Positions 16,888 to 24,788 of a stretch of 63,593 nt of DNA are shown here, in pieces. Source of the stretch: CAYXVJ01 sp050309435 (GTDB lineage Bacteria > Bacillota > Clostridia > Saccharofermentanales > Fastidiosipilaceae); NCBI GenBank assembly GCA_050309435.1, contig JBNRMJ010000030.1:1-63593 (forward strand), in the 5' to 3' direction. The notes under the pieces are model-generated. The model was not told where the DNA came from and made no database searches. It saw only the letters and a list, made by a program, of their open reading frames with translations. Position 1 is the stretch's first letter. Each line of letters starts with the position of its first letter. A program made the translations under genes and the position numbers.

Positions 16888-17991
16888 ATGATTTTTACCG
16901 TCAAAACGATTAGTCGCCTCCTTCTTTCGATCGTCTTGACGACGGCCTTATCACTCATATTTTTATCATCTTGCGATTATGCGGAAAGCCTTGGCGACCG
17001 GTTCTATCAGTTGATGCCGACAGCCGATGCCTCCGTGTCCCGAAGCTCTTCTGCTTGGGTCGAACAATCAAGTACTCGCGACAATCTAAACTATTACGTG
17101 CGCCGTTCCTGGGATGAACCCGATACACAGAGCGGTGCTTTCGAGATATGGGACAATGCGGTCAGAGAAGCCGATCGCAAGGGTCTTCGCGTGTTTTCCG
17201 GAGACGGCGTTCTTTTATACGATGGAAATGTCCCGAGCGAAACAAGCGCTTCGTCAACAACTGTCTTACCTGAACCAACTGCCATCGCGGTACCTGTCGC
17301 ATGGGATTTATCTACTATCGTCAATACACGTCACGGCTGGTCTTATCCTCCCGACACCCATGTCCTGAAGACACTGGCAAAATACAACGCTTATGCCTAC
17401 GGCCCCGGCGAGGACAAGACCATTTATTTAACATTCAATGCAGGTTACGAACATAACAATAACAGTAAGAAGATCCTGGATATTTTGGCCCGCCATAACG
17501 TTCCTGCCGTCTTCTTCGTCGACGGCTATTACTTGAACGCGAATACGGCGATTGCCCGGCGTATGCTTGCCGAAGGCCATGTCATCGGTAACCATACGCA
17601 GAGTCACGGCGACATCATCGGCTTGTTAAATACCGGAAACATCAGCGCGGCCGAACGCGAAGTCCGGGCTTTCGAAGACTTGCATCTGAAGATTACCGGT
17701 CAAAAAGCCGCAGGTATCTTTCGCCCTCCTTCATCCGAATGGAGCGAACGCATGCTGGCCCTGGCCCAAAATCTCGGTTATACCTCCTATCTCTTCAGCT
17801 GGACTCACAAGGACTGGCTGACCGCAGACCAGCCCGACCCGGCACAGACTCTCGCAGCCCTGAAAGCACAGCTCTTTCCCGGCAGCCTGATCATGCTTCA
17901 CAACGTCAGCGACACGAACGTCTCGGTCCTCGAAGCTTTCATCGAATACGCCATAGCTTCGGCTTATCACTTTTCCTTATTGCCTTACTGA
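16888..17991 (+). CDS. PdaA-like polysaccharide deacetylase lipoprotein, motif 1 altered
   Basis: A 367-aa protein with an N-terminal signal and lipobox (FLSSC, Cys about residue 29), a Ser/Thr-rich linker and a NodB-type domain from about residue 165. The metal-binding His motif NHTQSHGD, RPPSSEW, TSYLFSWTHKDW and IMLHN match peptidoglycan deacetylases of the PdaA type. However motif 1 reads TFNAGYE; the family normally has TFD in this place, where Asp is the catalytic base. The codon is clearly AAT. The enzyme may be inactive or act as a binding protein. AAGGAG precedes the start. Confidence 0.82.
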   Translation: MIFTVKTISRLLLSIVLTTALSLIFLSSCDYAESLGDRFYQLMPTADASVSRSSSAWVEQSSTRDNLNYYVRRSWDEPDTQSGAFEIWDNAVREADRKGLRVFSGDGVLLYDGNVPSETSASSTTVLPEPTAIAVPVAWDLSTIVNTRHGWSYPPDTHVLKTLAKYNAYAYGPGEDKTIYLTFNAGYEHNNNSKKILDILARHNVPAVFFVDGYYLNANTAIARRMLAEGHVIGNHTQSHGDIIGLLNTGNISAAEREVRAFEDLHLKITGQKAAGIFRPPSSEWSERMLALAQNLGYTSYLFSWTHKDWLTADQPDPAQTLAALKAQLFPGSLIMLHNVSDTNVSVLEAFIEYAIASAYHFSLLPY

Positions 17992-18027
17992 AGAGTCCTT
18001 TGCACGCTTTTTTGTCTATCCGAGATT

Positions 18028-18080
18028 ATTTCGGTTTCGTAACATCTGTACCCGACATCATTTCGAATTCGTAATACAAT
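18028..18080 (+). promoter_or_regulatory. Promoter with two MhqR-box-like sites
   Basis: The near-palindrome ATTTCGAATTCGTAAT (18060-18075) overlaps the spacer of a candidate promoter CCGACA-17-TACAAT (18052-18057, 18075-18080). A related copy, ATTTCGGTTTCGTAAC, lies 32 bases upstream at 18028-18043 with 13 of 16 positions identical. The CGAATTCG core is also that of the Bacillus subtilis MhqR operator. The MarR-type gene of this operon is the likely binder. Confidence 0.6.
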
Positions 18081-18130
18081 TAAGGTATCAAGAACGAAGA
18101 AGCATACGCATTAATCAGGCGGAGGCAAAA

Positions 18131-19222
18131 ATGATTAAGACAAAAGGCATCCACCACGTATCCTCGATCGTGGGACATGCGCAGAGCAATATAGATTTCA
18201 ATGCAGGCGTGCTGGGACAGCGTCTGGTCAAACAAACACTGAATTTCGATGACAAAAACGGCTTTCATCTGTACTTCGGCAACTATGACGCGAGCACGGG
18301 ACTGACCACCACCTTCCCCATGATCGATTCCTATCCGGGAAAACCGGGCGGGGGCCAAGTGGAAGCCATGCAATACGCCGTTAAACCCGGCCGCTTGCGC
18401 TTCTGGAAGGAAAGACTCGAAAAATTCAAGATACCTTATGTAGAAATCGATCGTTTCTCCCAAGAACTGATTCGTTTTTCAGATCCATCGGGTTTGACGC
18501 TCGAAATCAGCGAAAGCGAAAAGGGAAAAGATAATTCGTGGAGTTTCGGCGGGGTTGGAAAAGATCAGCAGATCACAGGCATCGAAGCCGTTACCCTGCT
18601 CTCCCGTCATCCCGATCAAACCTTATACCTGCTGACGGATATACTCGGATATTCCCTGGTAGAAGAAAACGATGAAATGTATCGTTTAAGGATCTCGGAG
18701 GATCTCGGCGGACAGATCTACCTGTCGAAAGCAGCACCCAAGGCCGGCACGGTCGCCGTCGGCTCCGTTCATCACCTGGCGCTTCGGATTGAAAACGACG
18801 AAATAGAAGCCTGGAAAGATCTGCTTGAGGAAAAAGCTTACCGACCGACGGAGATTAAGGACAGGAAATATTTCCGTTCGATTTATTTCCGCGAGAAAGG
18901 CGGCATCCTGATCGAACTGGCCACAGAAGCTCCGGGCATGCTCGTGGACGAAACAGTCGAGAATCTGGGAATGAGCTTCCTCGTTCCGCCTTCCTTTGCC
19001 GATATGGAAGCAGAAATCAAAGAAGAAATCATGCCGCTTTTCGTCCGCGAGGTCGAAGCGGTTGGAAGCTACAGCTATCGCAACCGTTATGAATACGAGC
19101 TCGTGGAAAAAAGACGGGCTATCCAAGAAGAAATTAAACAACTCGGCGATCAGCCCCGCATCAGCGAAGACGATCAAAAGGAAATCAGCAGACTGAAGCG
19201 CGAATTCGTCGCAATGAAATAA
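18131..19222 (+). CDS. mhqO: Ring-cleaving dioxygenase, MhqO-like (first copy)
   Basis: A 363-aa two-module VOC-fold protein of the MhqA/MhqO hydroquinone-dioxygenase type. Likely Fe ligands are His in KGIHHVSS, His in SVHHLALRI and Glu in LIELATEAPGM. A charged, Lys/Glu-rich C-terminal tail of about 50 residues (RNRYEYELVEKRR onward) extends it beyond the second copy. Such enzymes open aromatic rings of quinone-derived compounds and protect against electrophiles. GGAGG lies 6 bases before the ATG. It leads an operon with a paralogue, a MarR regulator and an esterase. Confidence 0.85.
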   Translation: MIKTKGIHHVSSIVGHAQSNIDFNAGVLGQRLVKQTLNFDDKNGFHLYFGNYDASTGLTTTFPMIDSYPGKPGGGQVEAMQYAVKPGRLRFWKERLEKFKIPYVEIDRFSQELIRFSDPSGLTLEISESEKGKDNSWSFGGVGKDQQITGIEAVTLLSRHPDQTLYLLTDILGYSLVEENDEMYRLRISEDLGGQIYLSKAAPKAGTVAVGSVHHLALRIENDEIEAWKDLLEEKAYRPTEIKDRKYFRSIYFREKGGILIELATEAPGMLVDETVENLGMSFLVPPSFADMEAEIKEEIMPLFVREVEAVGSYSYRNRYEYELVEKRRAIQEEIKQLGDQPRISEDDQKEISRLKREFVAMK

Positions 19223-19235
19223 GGAGATAAAATCC

Positions 19236-20234
19236 ATGAAGCAAATTAATGTACTCGGTGGTATCCACCACGTCACAGCCATCACCAGCAGCGCGCCGAA
19301 GATTTACGACTTCTTCACCGACATCCTGGGGATGCGCCTTGTTAAGAAAACTGTGAACCAGGACGACATCAACACCTATCACCTCTTCTTCGCCGATGAC
19401 AAAGGGAATGCCGGAACCGACATGACCTTCTTCGATTTCCGGGGTTCTCCCGCTCATCGTCGCGGAACGGACGATATTTCCCGCACAAGTTTCCGCGTTC
19501 CGTCGGACAAGGCCATCGAATACTGGCTGAAGCGTCTCGAGCATTACAAGGTCAAGCACGAGTCGATTCAAATTCAGTTCGGCCGCAAGGTCCTGTACTT
19601 CGAAGATTTCGACGGTCAGCGTTATGCTCTCTTCTCCGACGAGAAGGATAAGGGCGTGGCTCCCGGCGAACCCTGGCACAAGGGACCTGTCCCGGACGAG
19701 TATGCTATCTACGGATTAGGTCCGGTCTTCCTTCGGGTTCGCGACCTCGACATGATGGATCTGATTTTAACCCGGGTCATGCAGATGAGAAAAACAGCGA
19801 CGGAAGATCGCTTCACCCTCTTCGAGACGGCCGAAGGCGGTAACGGCGCTTCGGTCATCGTCGAACTCGATACAGATGCTCCGATCGCCCGTCAAGGCTA
19901 CGGCGGCGTCCACCACGTGGCCTTCAGAGTGAAGGATCGCGCCGAGCTCGATGCCTGGGAGCGTCATTTCAACAGTCTTTCGCTGCCCAACTCCGGTTTC
20001 GTGGAGCGTCACTTCTTCCAGTCTGTGTACATTCGCCTATACCCCAATATTCTCTTCGAGCTGGCAACAGACGGTCCGGGCTTCATCGACGAAGACGAAG
20101 GATACGAGACGCTCGGCGAAACACTGACCTTACCCCCCGCTTACAAGAAGCATCGGGAGCATGTCGACTCGGTCGTCAAGCATTTCGACACGGTTCGCAG
20201 CACGCGAGAGTTCCCCAAGGAATACCTGGATTAA
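19236..20234 (+). CDS. mhqO: Ring-cleaving dioxygenase, MhqO-like (second copy)
   Basis: A 332-aa protein with the same domain plan as its neighbour: GGIHHVTAITS, GVHHVAFRVKD and FELATDGPGF supply the His-His-Glu metal site. It matches the MhqA/MhqO family more closely in length than the first copy. Ring cleavage of (methyl)hydroquinone-like substrates needs oxygen, so in an anaerobe it would act during oxygen exposure. It starts 13 bases after the first copy with AAGGAG. The tandem pair looks like an old duplication, since the two are clearly diverged. Confidence 0.87.
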   Translation: MKQINVLGGIHHVTAITSSAPKIYDFFTDILGMRLVKKTVNQDDINTYHLFFADDKGNAGTDMTFFDFRGSPAHRRGTDDISRTSFRVPSDKAIEYWLKRLEHYKVKHESIQIQFGRKVLYFEDFDGQRYALFSDEKDKGVAPGEPWHKGPVPDEYAIYGLGPVFLRVRDLDMMDLILTRVMQMRKTATEDRFTLFETAEGGNGASVIVELDTDAPIARQGYGGVHHVAFRVKDRAELDAWERHFNSLSLPNSGFVERHFFQSVYIRLYPNILFELATDGPGFIDEDEGYETLGETLTLPPAYKKHREHVDSVVKHFDTVRSTREFPKEYLD

Positions 20235-20252
20235 ATCGGAAAGGAAGGGTTT

Positions 20253-20681
20253 ATGGAAAAGGATCTGAAAAGTTTGATTATTATTTTCAAAGTGCATGGC
20301 CATCTCGTGAAACACGTGAAGCAATCACTTGAAGAGACCGAGCTTAGCGTAAACGAATTCAGTGCCATGGAAGCGCTTTATACGAAGGGCAGCCTGAGCA
20401 CCCAGGCTCTGATCGATCTGGTCCTGATCCCCAACAGCAGCATGACCTATGTGCTGGATACCCTGGCGAAAAAGGACTATCTGAGCAGGTGCAAGGATCC
20501 GGACGACAGACGTATCCAGCGTCTGTCCCTCACTCCCAAAGGTAAAGAAGTTTTCGAATCCATCTATAAGCGCCATTTTGATCATATGCGCGAAGTCTTC
20601 GACGTGCTGACACCCGAAGAAGAGGCTGCCATGCAGACCATTTTGAAAAAGCTTGGTAAACACGCGGAAAGGACACTGTAA
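20253..20681 (+). CDS. mhqR: MarR-family regulator, MhqR-like
   Basis: A 142-aa winged-helix regulator of the MarR family. The recognition region STQALIDLVLIPNSSMTYVLDTLAKKDYLSR and the wing DPDDRRIQRLSLTPKGKEVF are clear. In Bacillus subtilis MhqR represses genes for the same types of enzymes found here and responds to quinones. Position inside the operon plus CGAATTCG boxes at the operon promoter indicate autoregulation. There is no obvious redox cysteine: I see none of the conserved type in the N-terminus. Confidence 0.85.
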   Translation: MEKDLKSLIIIFKVHGHLVKHVKQSLEETELSVNEFSAMEALYTKGSLSTQALIDLVLIPNSSMTYVLDTLAKKDYLSRCKDPDDRRIQRLSLTPKGKEVFESIYKRHFDHMREVFDVLTPEEEAAMQTILKKLGKHAERTL

Positions 20682-20683
20682 TA

Positions 20684-21283
20684 ATGAATCATATACATCA
20701 GGCAGGACGAAACAAGAATGTTTTTATCTTGCTTCACGGCACCGGCGGGAACGCCGAAAGTCTTCTGGATATCGCGAGCTTCCTGGACCCCGATGCGACT
20801 TTAATCGGTATTGAAGGCGATGTTCTGGAACAAGGCATGAGACGGTACTTCGCCCGATACCGGGACGGCAGCTTCGATCTCGAGAGCCTGGCCGAAGCCA
20901 CCGCCGGACTGCAGGATACGATTACAGATCTTCTTGATCGCTATGCGCCGGAAGACAAACGAGTGATCCTGATGGGCTACTCCAACGGAGCGAACATCGC
21001 CGTCAACTTGTTTAAGGAATACGAAACCGATTACGATCTGGCTGTTTTACTTCATCCATCGGCCGGCCGCAGCAACTTTCCCTTCAAGACACAAGCCAGG
21101 CTTCGCGCACTCATAACGAGCGGAGCCAATGACCCCTATATCTGCGAAGAAGAGTTTTCAACTTTAGAAAGAATGATGAAAGAAGCCGGGATAGCGGTCG
21201 AATCGCTGACTCACGGCCAGGGACATTCCCTGACCCAAAGCGAGCTGCTTCTGGCCAAACGCATGATCACGGAACTAAGCTGA
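20684..21283 (+). CDS. mhqD: MhqD-like carboxylesterase
   Basis: A 199-aa alpha/beta-hydrolase of the phospholipase/carboxylesterase type. The oxyanion stretch LLHGTGGN, nucleophile elbow GYSNGA, Asp in GANDPY and His in GQGHSL form the expected triad. MhqD is co-regulated with MhqO-type dioxygenases in Bacillus. Its ATG lies two bases after the stop of the MarR gene, so translation is likely coupled. The natural substrate is not known; aromatic ring-cleavage products or esters are candidates. Confidence 0.85.
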   Translation: MNHIHQAGRNKNVFILLHGTGGNAESLLDIASFLDPDATLIGIEGDVLEQGMRRYFARYRDGSFDLESLAEATAGLQDTITDLLDRYAPEDKRVILMGYSNGANIAVNLFKEYETDYDLAVLLHPSAGRSNFPFKTQARLRALITSGANDPYICEEEFSTLERMMKEAGIAVESLTHGQGHSLTQSELLLAKRMITELS

Positions 21284-21314
21284 AGCATCGGGACGGACGA
21301 ATCGAGGAAGATGA

Positions 21315-21934
21315 ATGGAATACAAGACAATCGATTTCAAAGATATGAACGACAAGGAAAGATCCAAACTGATCAAGGGGAGTATCATCCCCCGCCCGAT
21401 CGCCTGGATCAGCAGCCAAAACGAAAAGGCAGCGTCAATCTGGCACCGTTCAGTTACTTTTCGATGCTTGGCTCGAGTCTGATGTCTGTCTCCTTCATTC
21501 GTCAAAACAATGTCCAAAAAGATACGGCGAGAAACATCCTTCGAACCGGCGAAGCGGTGGTTCATATCGCGGACCGTTCCCTGATCGCGCCGCTTGACCT
21601 CTCCTCCAAGCCGCTCTTAGCGGAAGAAAGCGAAGTCGAACTGACGGGTATGACTCTGATCGACAGTACGGTCGTTCAAACTCCGGGAATCAAAGAAGCC
21701 AAAATACGTATGGAAGCAAGGCTCGAAAAACATCTCGAACTGGATAACTTTTCCGGCGGCCAAATCGAATCGGATCTGCTCATCCTTCGCGTCCTGGCGA
21801 TCCATCTGCGCGAAGACATTTACAATGAGGAAAAGAACTACATCGATCACAAGGGTCTGGATCCGCTTGCCCGTTTAGGCGGCCCGTATTTCGCCGGCAT
21901 CGACCCTGTAACGGATTTCGAACGTCAGTTTTAA
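21315..21934 (+). pseudogene. Flavin reductase-like protein, frameshifted
   Basis: The gene encodes a FMN-binding split-barrel flavin reductase of about 206 aa, but its reading frame is broken. From ATG 21315 the protein reads MEYKTIDFKDMNDKERSK, then IKGSIIPRPIAWISSQNEK, which is the correct family N-terminus. The family continues with GSVNLAPFSYFS, and that stretch is found in another frame. Inserting one G into the run AAAAGGC at 21424-21430 joins both parts perfectly. It is either a real one-base deletion, a programmed slip, or a sequencing error at a homopolymer. It would supply reduced flavin in the mhq-like operon. Confidence 0.8.
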
Positions 21935-22521
21935 GCTTCGAAGTTTTCAATCTCAGGCAAAGGATCATCCCGCATGAGAATATAGCGCTTCTCTGCCATA
22001 GACTGTTTCAGTTGCTTCGAGTAAAAGATACCGTCGCTGACGAAGCGAAAACCCGCCTTCTCGATAACGCGCCGGGACTGTTTGTTGCTCACGAAATGAG
22101 CACAAGTCAGGGCATCGAGCTTTAACTCGGCGAAACAATAACGGATCAGCCGGCTCACGGCTTCCGGCATCAGCCCCTGACCCCAGTACTGTTTACTCAG
22201 GACATAGCCGATTTCCCGGCAATTGAGCGAACGGTAGACGGGGTCTTCGTTGACCCAGGAATGATGCAGACCGATCGAGCCGATGACGCGCAGATCTTCT
22301 TTATGCCAGATAGCGAGCACTTCCTCGTCTCTGATAAAGCCCTCCAGGATCCGAAAGCTTTCGTCCAGAGAACGATGATGAGGCCAGCCGGCCATCTCTC
22401 CGACACCCGGTTCGGAGGCATAGGCATAGAAATCCCTCAGATCTGTTTCCAAAAAAGGTCTGAGTTTAAGTCGCCTTGTCTCCAGTTTGGGTTGACCCAG
22501 CTTAACCCGCGTATCCATCAT
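21931..22521 (-). CDS. GNAT-family N-acetyltransferase (RimJ/RimL type)
   Basis: A 196-aa acetyltransferase of the RimJ/RimL/SpeG group. Visible are ETRRLKLRPF at the N-terminus, REIGYVLSKQYWGQGLMPEA with the acetyl-CoA pyrophosphate loop, and SNKQSRRVIEKAGF. Relatives acetylate protein N-termini, polyamines or antibiotics; the target is unknown here. Two adjacent ATGs (22521 and 22518) follow AAGGAGG. The gene converges on the flavin reductase gene and overlaps its stop codon by four bases. Confidence 0.82.
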   Translation of the reverse strand: MMDTRVKLGQPKLETRRLKLRPFLETDLRDFYAYASEPGVGEMAGWPHHRSLDESFRILEGFIRDEEVLAIWHKEDLRVIGSIGLHHSWVNEDPVYRSLNCREIGYVLSKQYWGQGLMPEAVSRLIRYCFAELKLDALTCAHFVSNKQSRRVIEKAGFRFVSDGIFYSKQLKQSMAEKRYILMRDDPLPEIENFEA

Positions 22522-22625
22522 GATCGCCTCCTTGGCATCCTTTGCCCTTATAATAGCAGGATAAAGAGCAGTTTCACAGACAAGAGCCCGAGAAGCACGA
22601 TTCACAGTATGAAACGGAGGAAAAG

Positions 22626-23792
22626 ATGGTGAAGATTATCCGGAGAGCCGAAGCGATAGAAAACAAGATCATCGAAATGCGCCGCCTGTTGCATCGCCAC
22701 CCCGAACTTAGCGGCCGGGAATACGAGACTCAAAAGAGAATCGCAGCAGTCCTGGACGAGCTGAAAATCCCCTATCGAAAAGTCGGAAACACCTCCCTGA
22801 TCGCGACTTTAAAAGGCGAAAATCCCGGCAAGACGATTGCGTTGCGAGCCGATTTCGATGCGTTACCGATCCGGGAAGAAGCAGATGTCGACTTTCGCTC
22901 GGAAAATCCCGGCGTCATGCATGCCTGCGGACACGATGCACATACGGCCATGCTCCTGGGTGCTGCCCGGATCCTTAGCGAGATGAAAGACGAGATCTCC
23001 GGGGAGATCCGTTTCTTCTTCCAGGAAGGTGAAGAGAATTTCAGCGGAGCCAAAAAAATCGTGGAAGCCGGCGGCATGGAAGGCGTCGACGCCTGTTTCG
23101 CCATGCACGGCATGAGCAGTCTAAAAACCGGCCAGGTCGGCATCAGCCCCGGTCATCGTCTCTCGGGTTCCGACTTTATCTACGTGACATTCGAAGGCGT
23201 CTCCGGACACGGCGCCACCCCTCATCTGGCTAAAGATACTATCCACCCTGCCGCCCTCTTCGTGACAAATCTGCAGGGAATCGTGACAAAAAGCATCAGC
23301 GCACTCGATCCGGTCGTTTTGTCAGTCGGCCGCTTTCATGGAGGGACACAAGCCAATATTGTCTCCAAGTTTACAGAAGTCGATATATCCATGCGCTACT
23401 TCTCCGACGAGTCCAGAGAAAAGACGCACGAAGCCGTCAAACGACATGCCCGCGCGATCGCAGAGGCTTATGAAATCAAGGTAAACGTCGAAATCGAAAC
23501 AGGCACCTATAGCGTGCGAAACGACGAAGCCTTAAGTGCTTTGGCCATCAAAAGTGCCGAGAAAGTCATGGGTCCGGGTTCGAACCTCGATATACCGAAG
23601 GCGATGAATTCCGAGGACATGTCTTATTATCTGCGTGAAGCACCCGGCGTTTATGCTTTTATCGGCTATTACAACGAGGAGGCGGGCAGTATTTACAGTC
23701 CGCACCATGAACGCTTCAAACTCGATGAATCCTACTTCAAGTACGGCACGGCCCTGCATGTACAGTTTGCTTTGGATTTTCTAAATAGCTAG
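22626..23792 (+). CDS. M20-family amidohydrolase
   Basis: A 388-aa metalloamidase of the M20/IAA-amino-acid hydrolase (HipO-like) group. Metal ligands appear as HACGHDAHT, FFQEGEENF, CFAMHG and the late SPHHER. Dimerisation-domain motif GVSGHGATPH is present. Such enzymes release amino acids from N-acyl or N-aromatic-acyl conjugates, or deacetylate N-acetyl-diaminopimelate. The ATG has CGGAGG 7 bases upstream. It stands alone, divergent from the acetyltransferase, so its substrate cannot be inferred from neighbours. Confidence 0.88.
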   Translation: MVKIIRRAEAIENKIIEMRRLLHRHPELSGREYETQKRIAAVLDELKIPYRKVGNTSLIATLKGENPGKTIALRADFDALPIREEADVDFRSENPGVMHACGHDAHTAMLLGAARILSEMKDEISGEIRFFFQEGEENFSGAKKIVEAGGMEGVDACFAMHGMSSLKTGQVGISPGHRLSGSDFIYVTFEGVSGHGATPHLAKDTIHPAALFVTNLQGIVTKSISALDPVVLSVGRFHGGTQANIVSKFTEVDISMRYFSDESREKTHEAVKRHARAIAEAYEIKVNVEIETGTYSVRNDEALSALAIKSAEKVMGPGSNLDIPKAMNSEDMSYYLREAPGVYAFIGYYNEEAGSIYSPHHERFKLDESYFKYGTALHVQFALDFLNS

Positions 23793-23884
23793 GGCGACGA
23801 CCGAAGACCGAAACGAGTAAGCGGCTGCCGGATCTTATAATTGGGAAACATATGGTACAGTCGGGATTTTGCTTTGCCTTTATA

Positions 23885-23907
23885 CTTACATTTAGTAAGC
23901 AACTAAA
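23885..23907. promoter_or_regulatory. Overlapping inverted repeats before aldo/keto reductase
   Basis: CTTAC-ATTTA-GTAAG (23885-23899) overlaps TTTAGT-AAGCA-ACTAAA (23891-23907). This is 32 bases before the gene start. CTTAC-N-GTAAG arms resemble operators of HxlR/DUF24 regulators such as those controlling catechol-dioxygenase genes in Bacillus, which suits the CatE-like gene downstream. No such regulator gene is in this window. Confidence 0.4.
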
Positions 23908-23938
23908 TTCTAATGACTTTTTATTAAGAGGGGCACAT

Positions 23939-24748
23939 ATGGAGTACATAAAATTAAACAACGGCCCGGACATGCCTGTTCTCGGTTCAGGCACCAACAC
24001 GTTTGGTAAAGCAGATCGCAATTATAACGGCGATATCAATTTCGATACAAGCGAAATCGAATCTGCCATTAAACTCGGCTACCGCCATTTCGATACAGCC
24101 ATCTCCTATCGCAACGAAGCCGTCGTGGCCCTGGGACTCGAGCGAAGCGGTCTCGCACGCGAAGCGTTCTTTCTGACATCGAAGATCCCCGGCAGACAGC
24201 CGTACAATACCGATATAGAGACAATGAAGCAAGCTATCGAGTCAAGTTTAGAAAATCTCAACACTTCCTATATCGATCTATACCTTATCCACCACCCCTG
24301 GGACGATCCGGACGGCATTCTGACTATGTGGGGCGTGCTCGAAAGCTACGTCGATTCGGGGAAAATAAGATCAATCGGTGTTTCGAATTTCGACGAAAAA
24401 CAACTGTCGCATCTACTCGAAAACGGACGAATCAAGCCTGCAGTCAATCAGATAGAATCACATCCGGGTCATTGGAATCATGAAATCATTACCTTTTGTC
24501 AGTCTCATGGGATCGTTCCGGTCGCCTGGGGTCCGCTCGGCCGCACATCGGCAGAGGCGAAGCTGGTGCTTGACGAAATCGGTCGACCTTACGATAAAAC
24601 GGGGGCACAAGTCAGCCTGCGCTATCAGCTTGATCGCGGCGTCGCTGTCATTCCCAAATCACATAACAGCGAACGTCAGGCCCAGAATATGGACGTGTTT
24701 GACTTTCGACTCACACCCGGCGATCGTGCACGCATCGCCGGCTTATAG
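23939..24748 (+). CDS. Aldo/keto reductase (first of three)
   Basis: A 269-aa (alpha/beta)8-barrel NADPH-dependent reductase. The catalytic tetrad is seen as Asp and Tyr in FDTAISYRNEA, Lys in LTSKIPG and His in LIHHPW. The NADP-binding IPKSHNSERQAQN segment is near the C-terminus. It would reduce aldehydes or ketones, including reactive carbonyls. ATG 23939 is preceded by AAGAGGGG; an upstream ATG in frame at 23852 has no ribosome binding site. It is followed by the CatE-like gene, probably in one transcript. Confidence 0.88.
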   Translation: MEYIKLNNGPDMPVLGSGTNTFGKADRNYNGDINFDTSEIESAIKLGYRHFDTAISYRNEAVVALGLERSGLAREAFFLTSKIPGRQPYNTDIETMKQAIESSLENLNTSYIDLYLIHHPWDDPDGILTMWGVLESYVDSGKIRSIGVSNFDEKQLSHLLENGRIKPAVNQIESHPGHWNHEIITFCQSHGIVPVAWGPLGRTSAEAKLVLDEIGRPYDKTGAQVSLRYQLDRGVAVIPKSHNSERQAQNMDVFDFRLTPGDRARIAGL

Positions 24749-24771
24749 TCAGAAAACTTAAGAGAAAAATC

Positions 24772-24788
24772 AGGAGTATATATATATA
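24772..24788 (+). promoter_or_regulatory. Ribosome binding site separated from ATG by a TA repeat
   Basis: AGGAG at 24772-24776 is 11 bases from the ATG, and the whole spacer is alternating TA. This is longer than the usual 5-9 bases. A gain or loss of TA units by slippage would change the spacing and so the translation rate. Confidence 0.5.

Noticed and set aside
20300..20315. AACACGTG as a third LacI-type operator
   Set aside because: It lies inside the MarR gene and lacks the second half of the palindrome.
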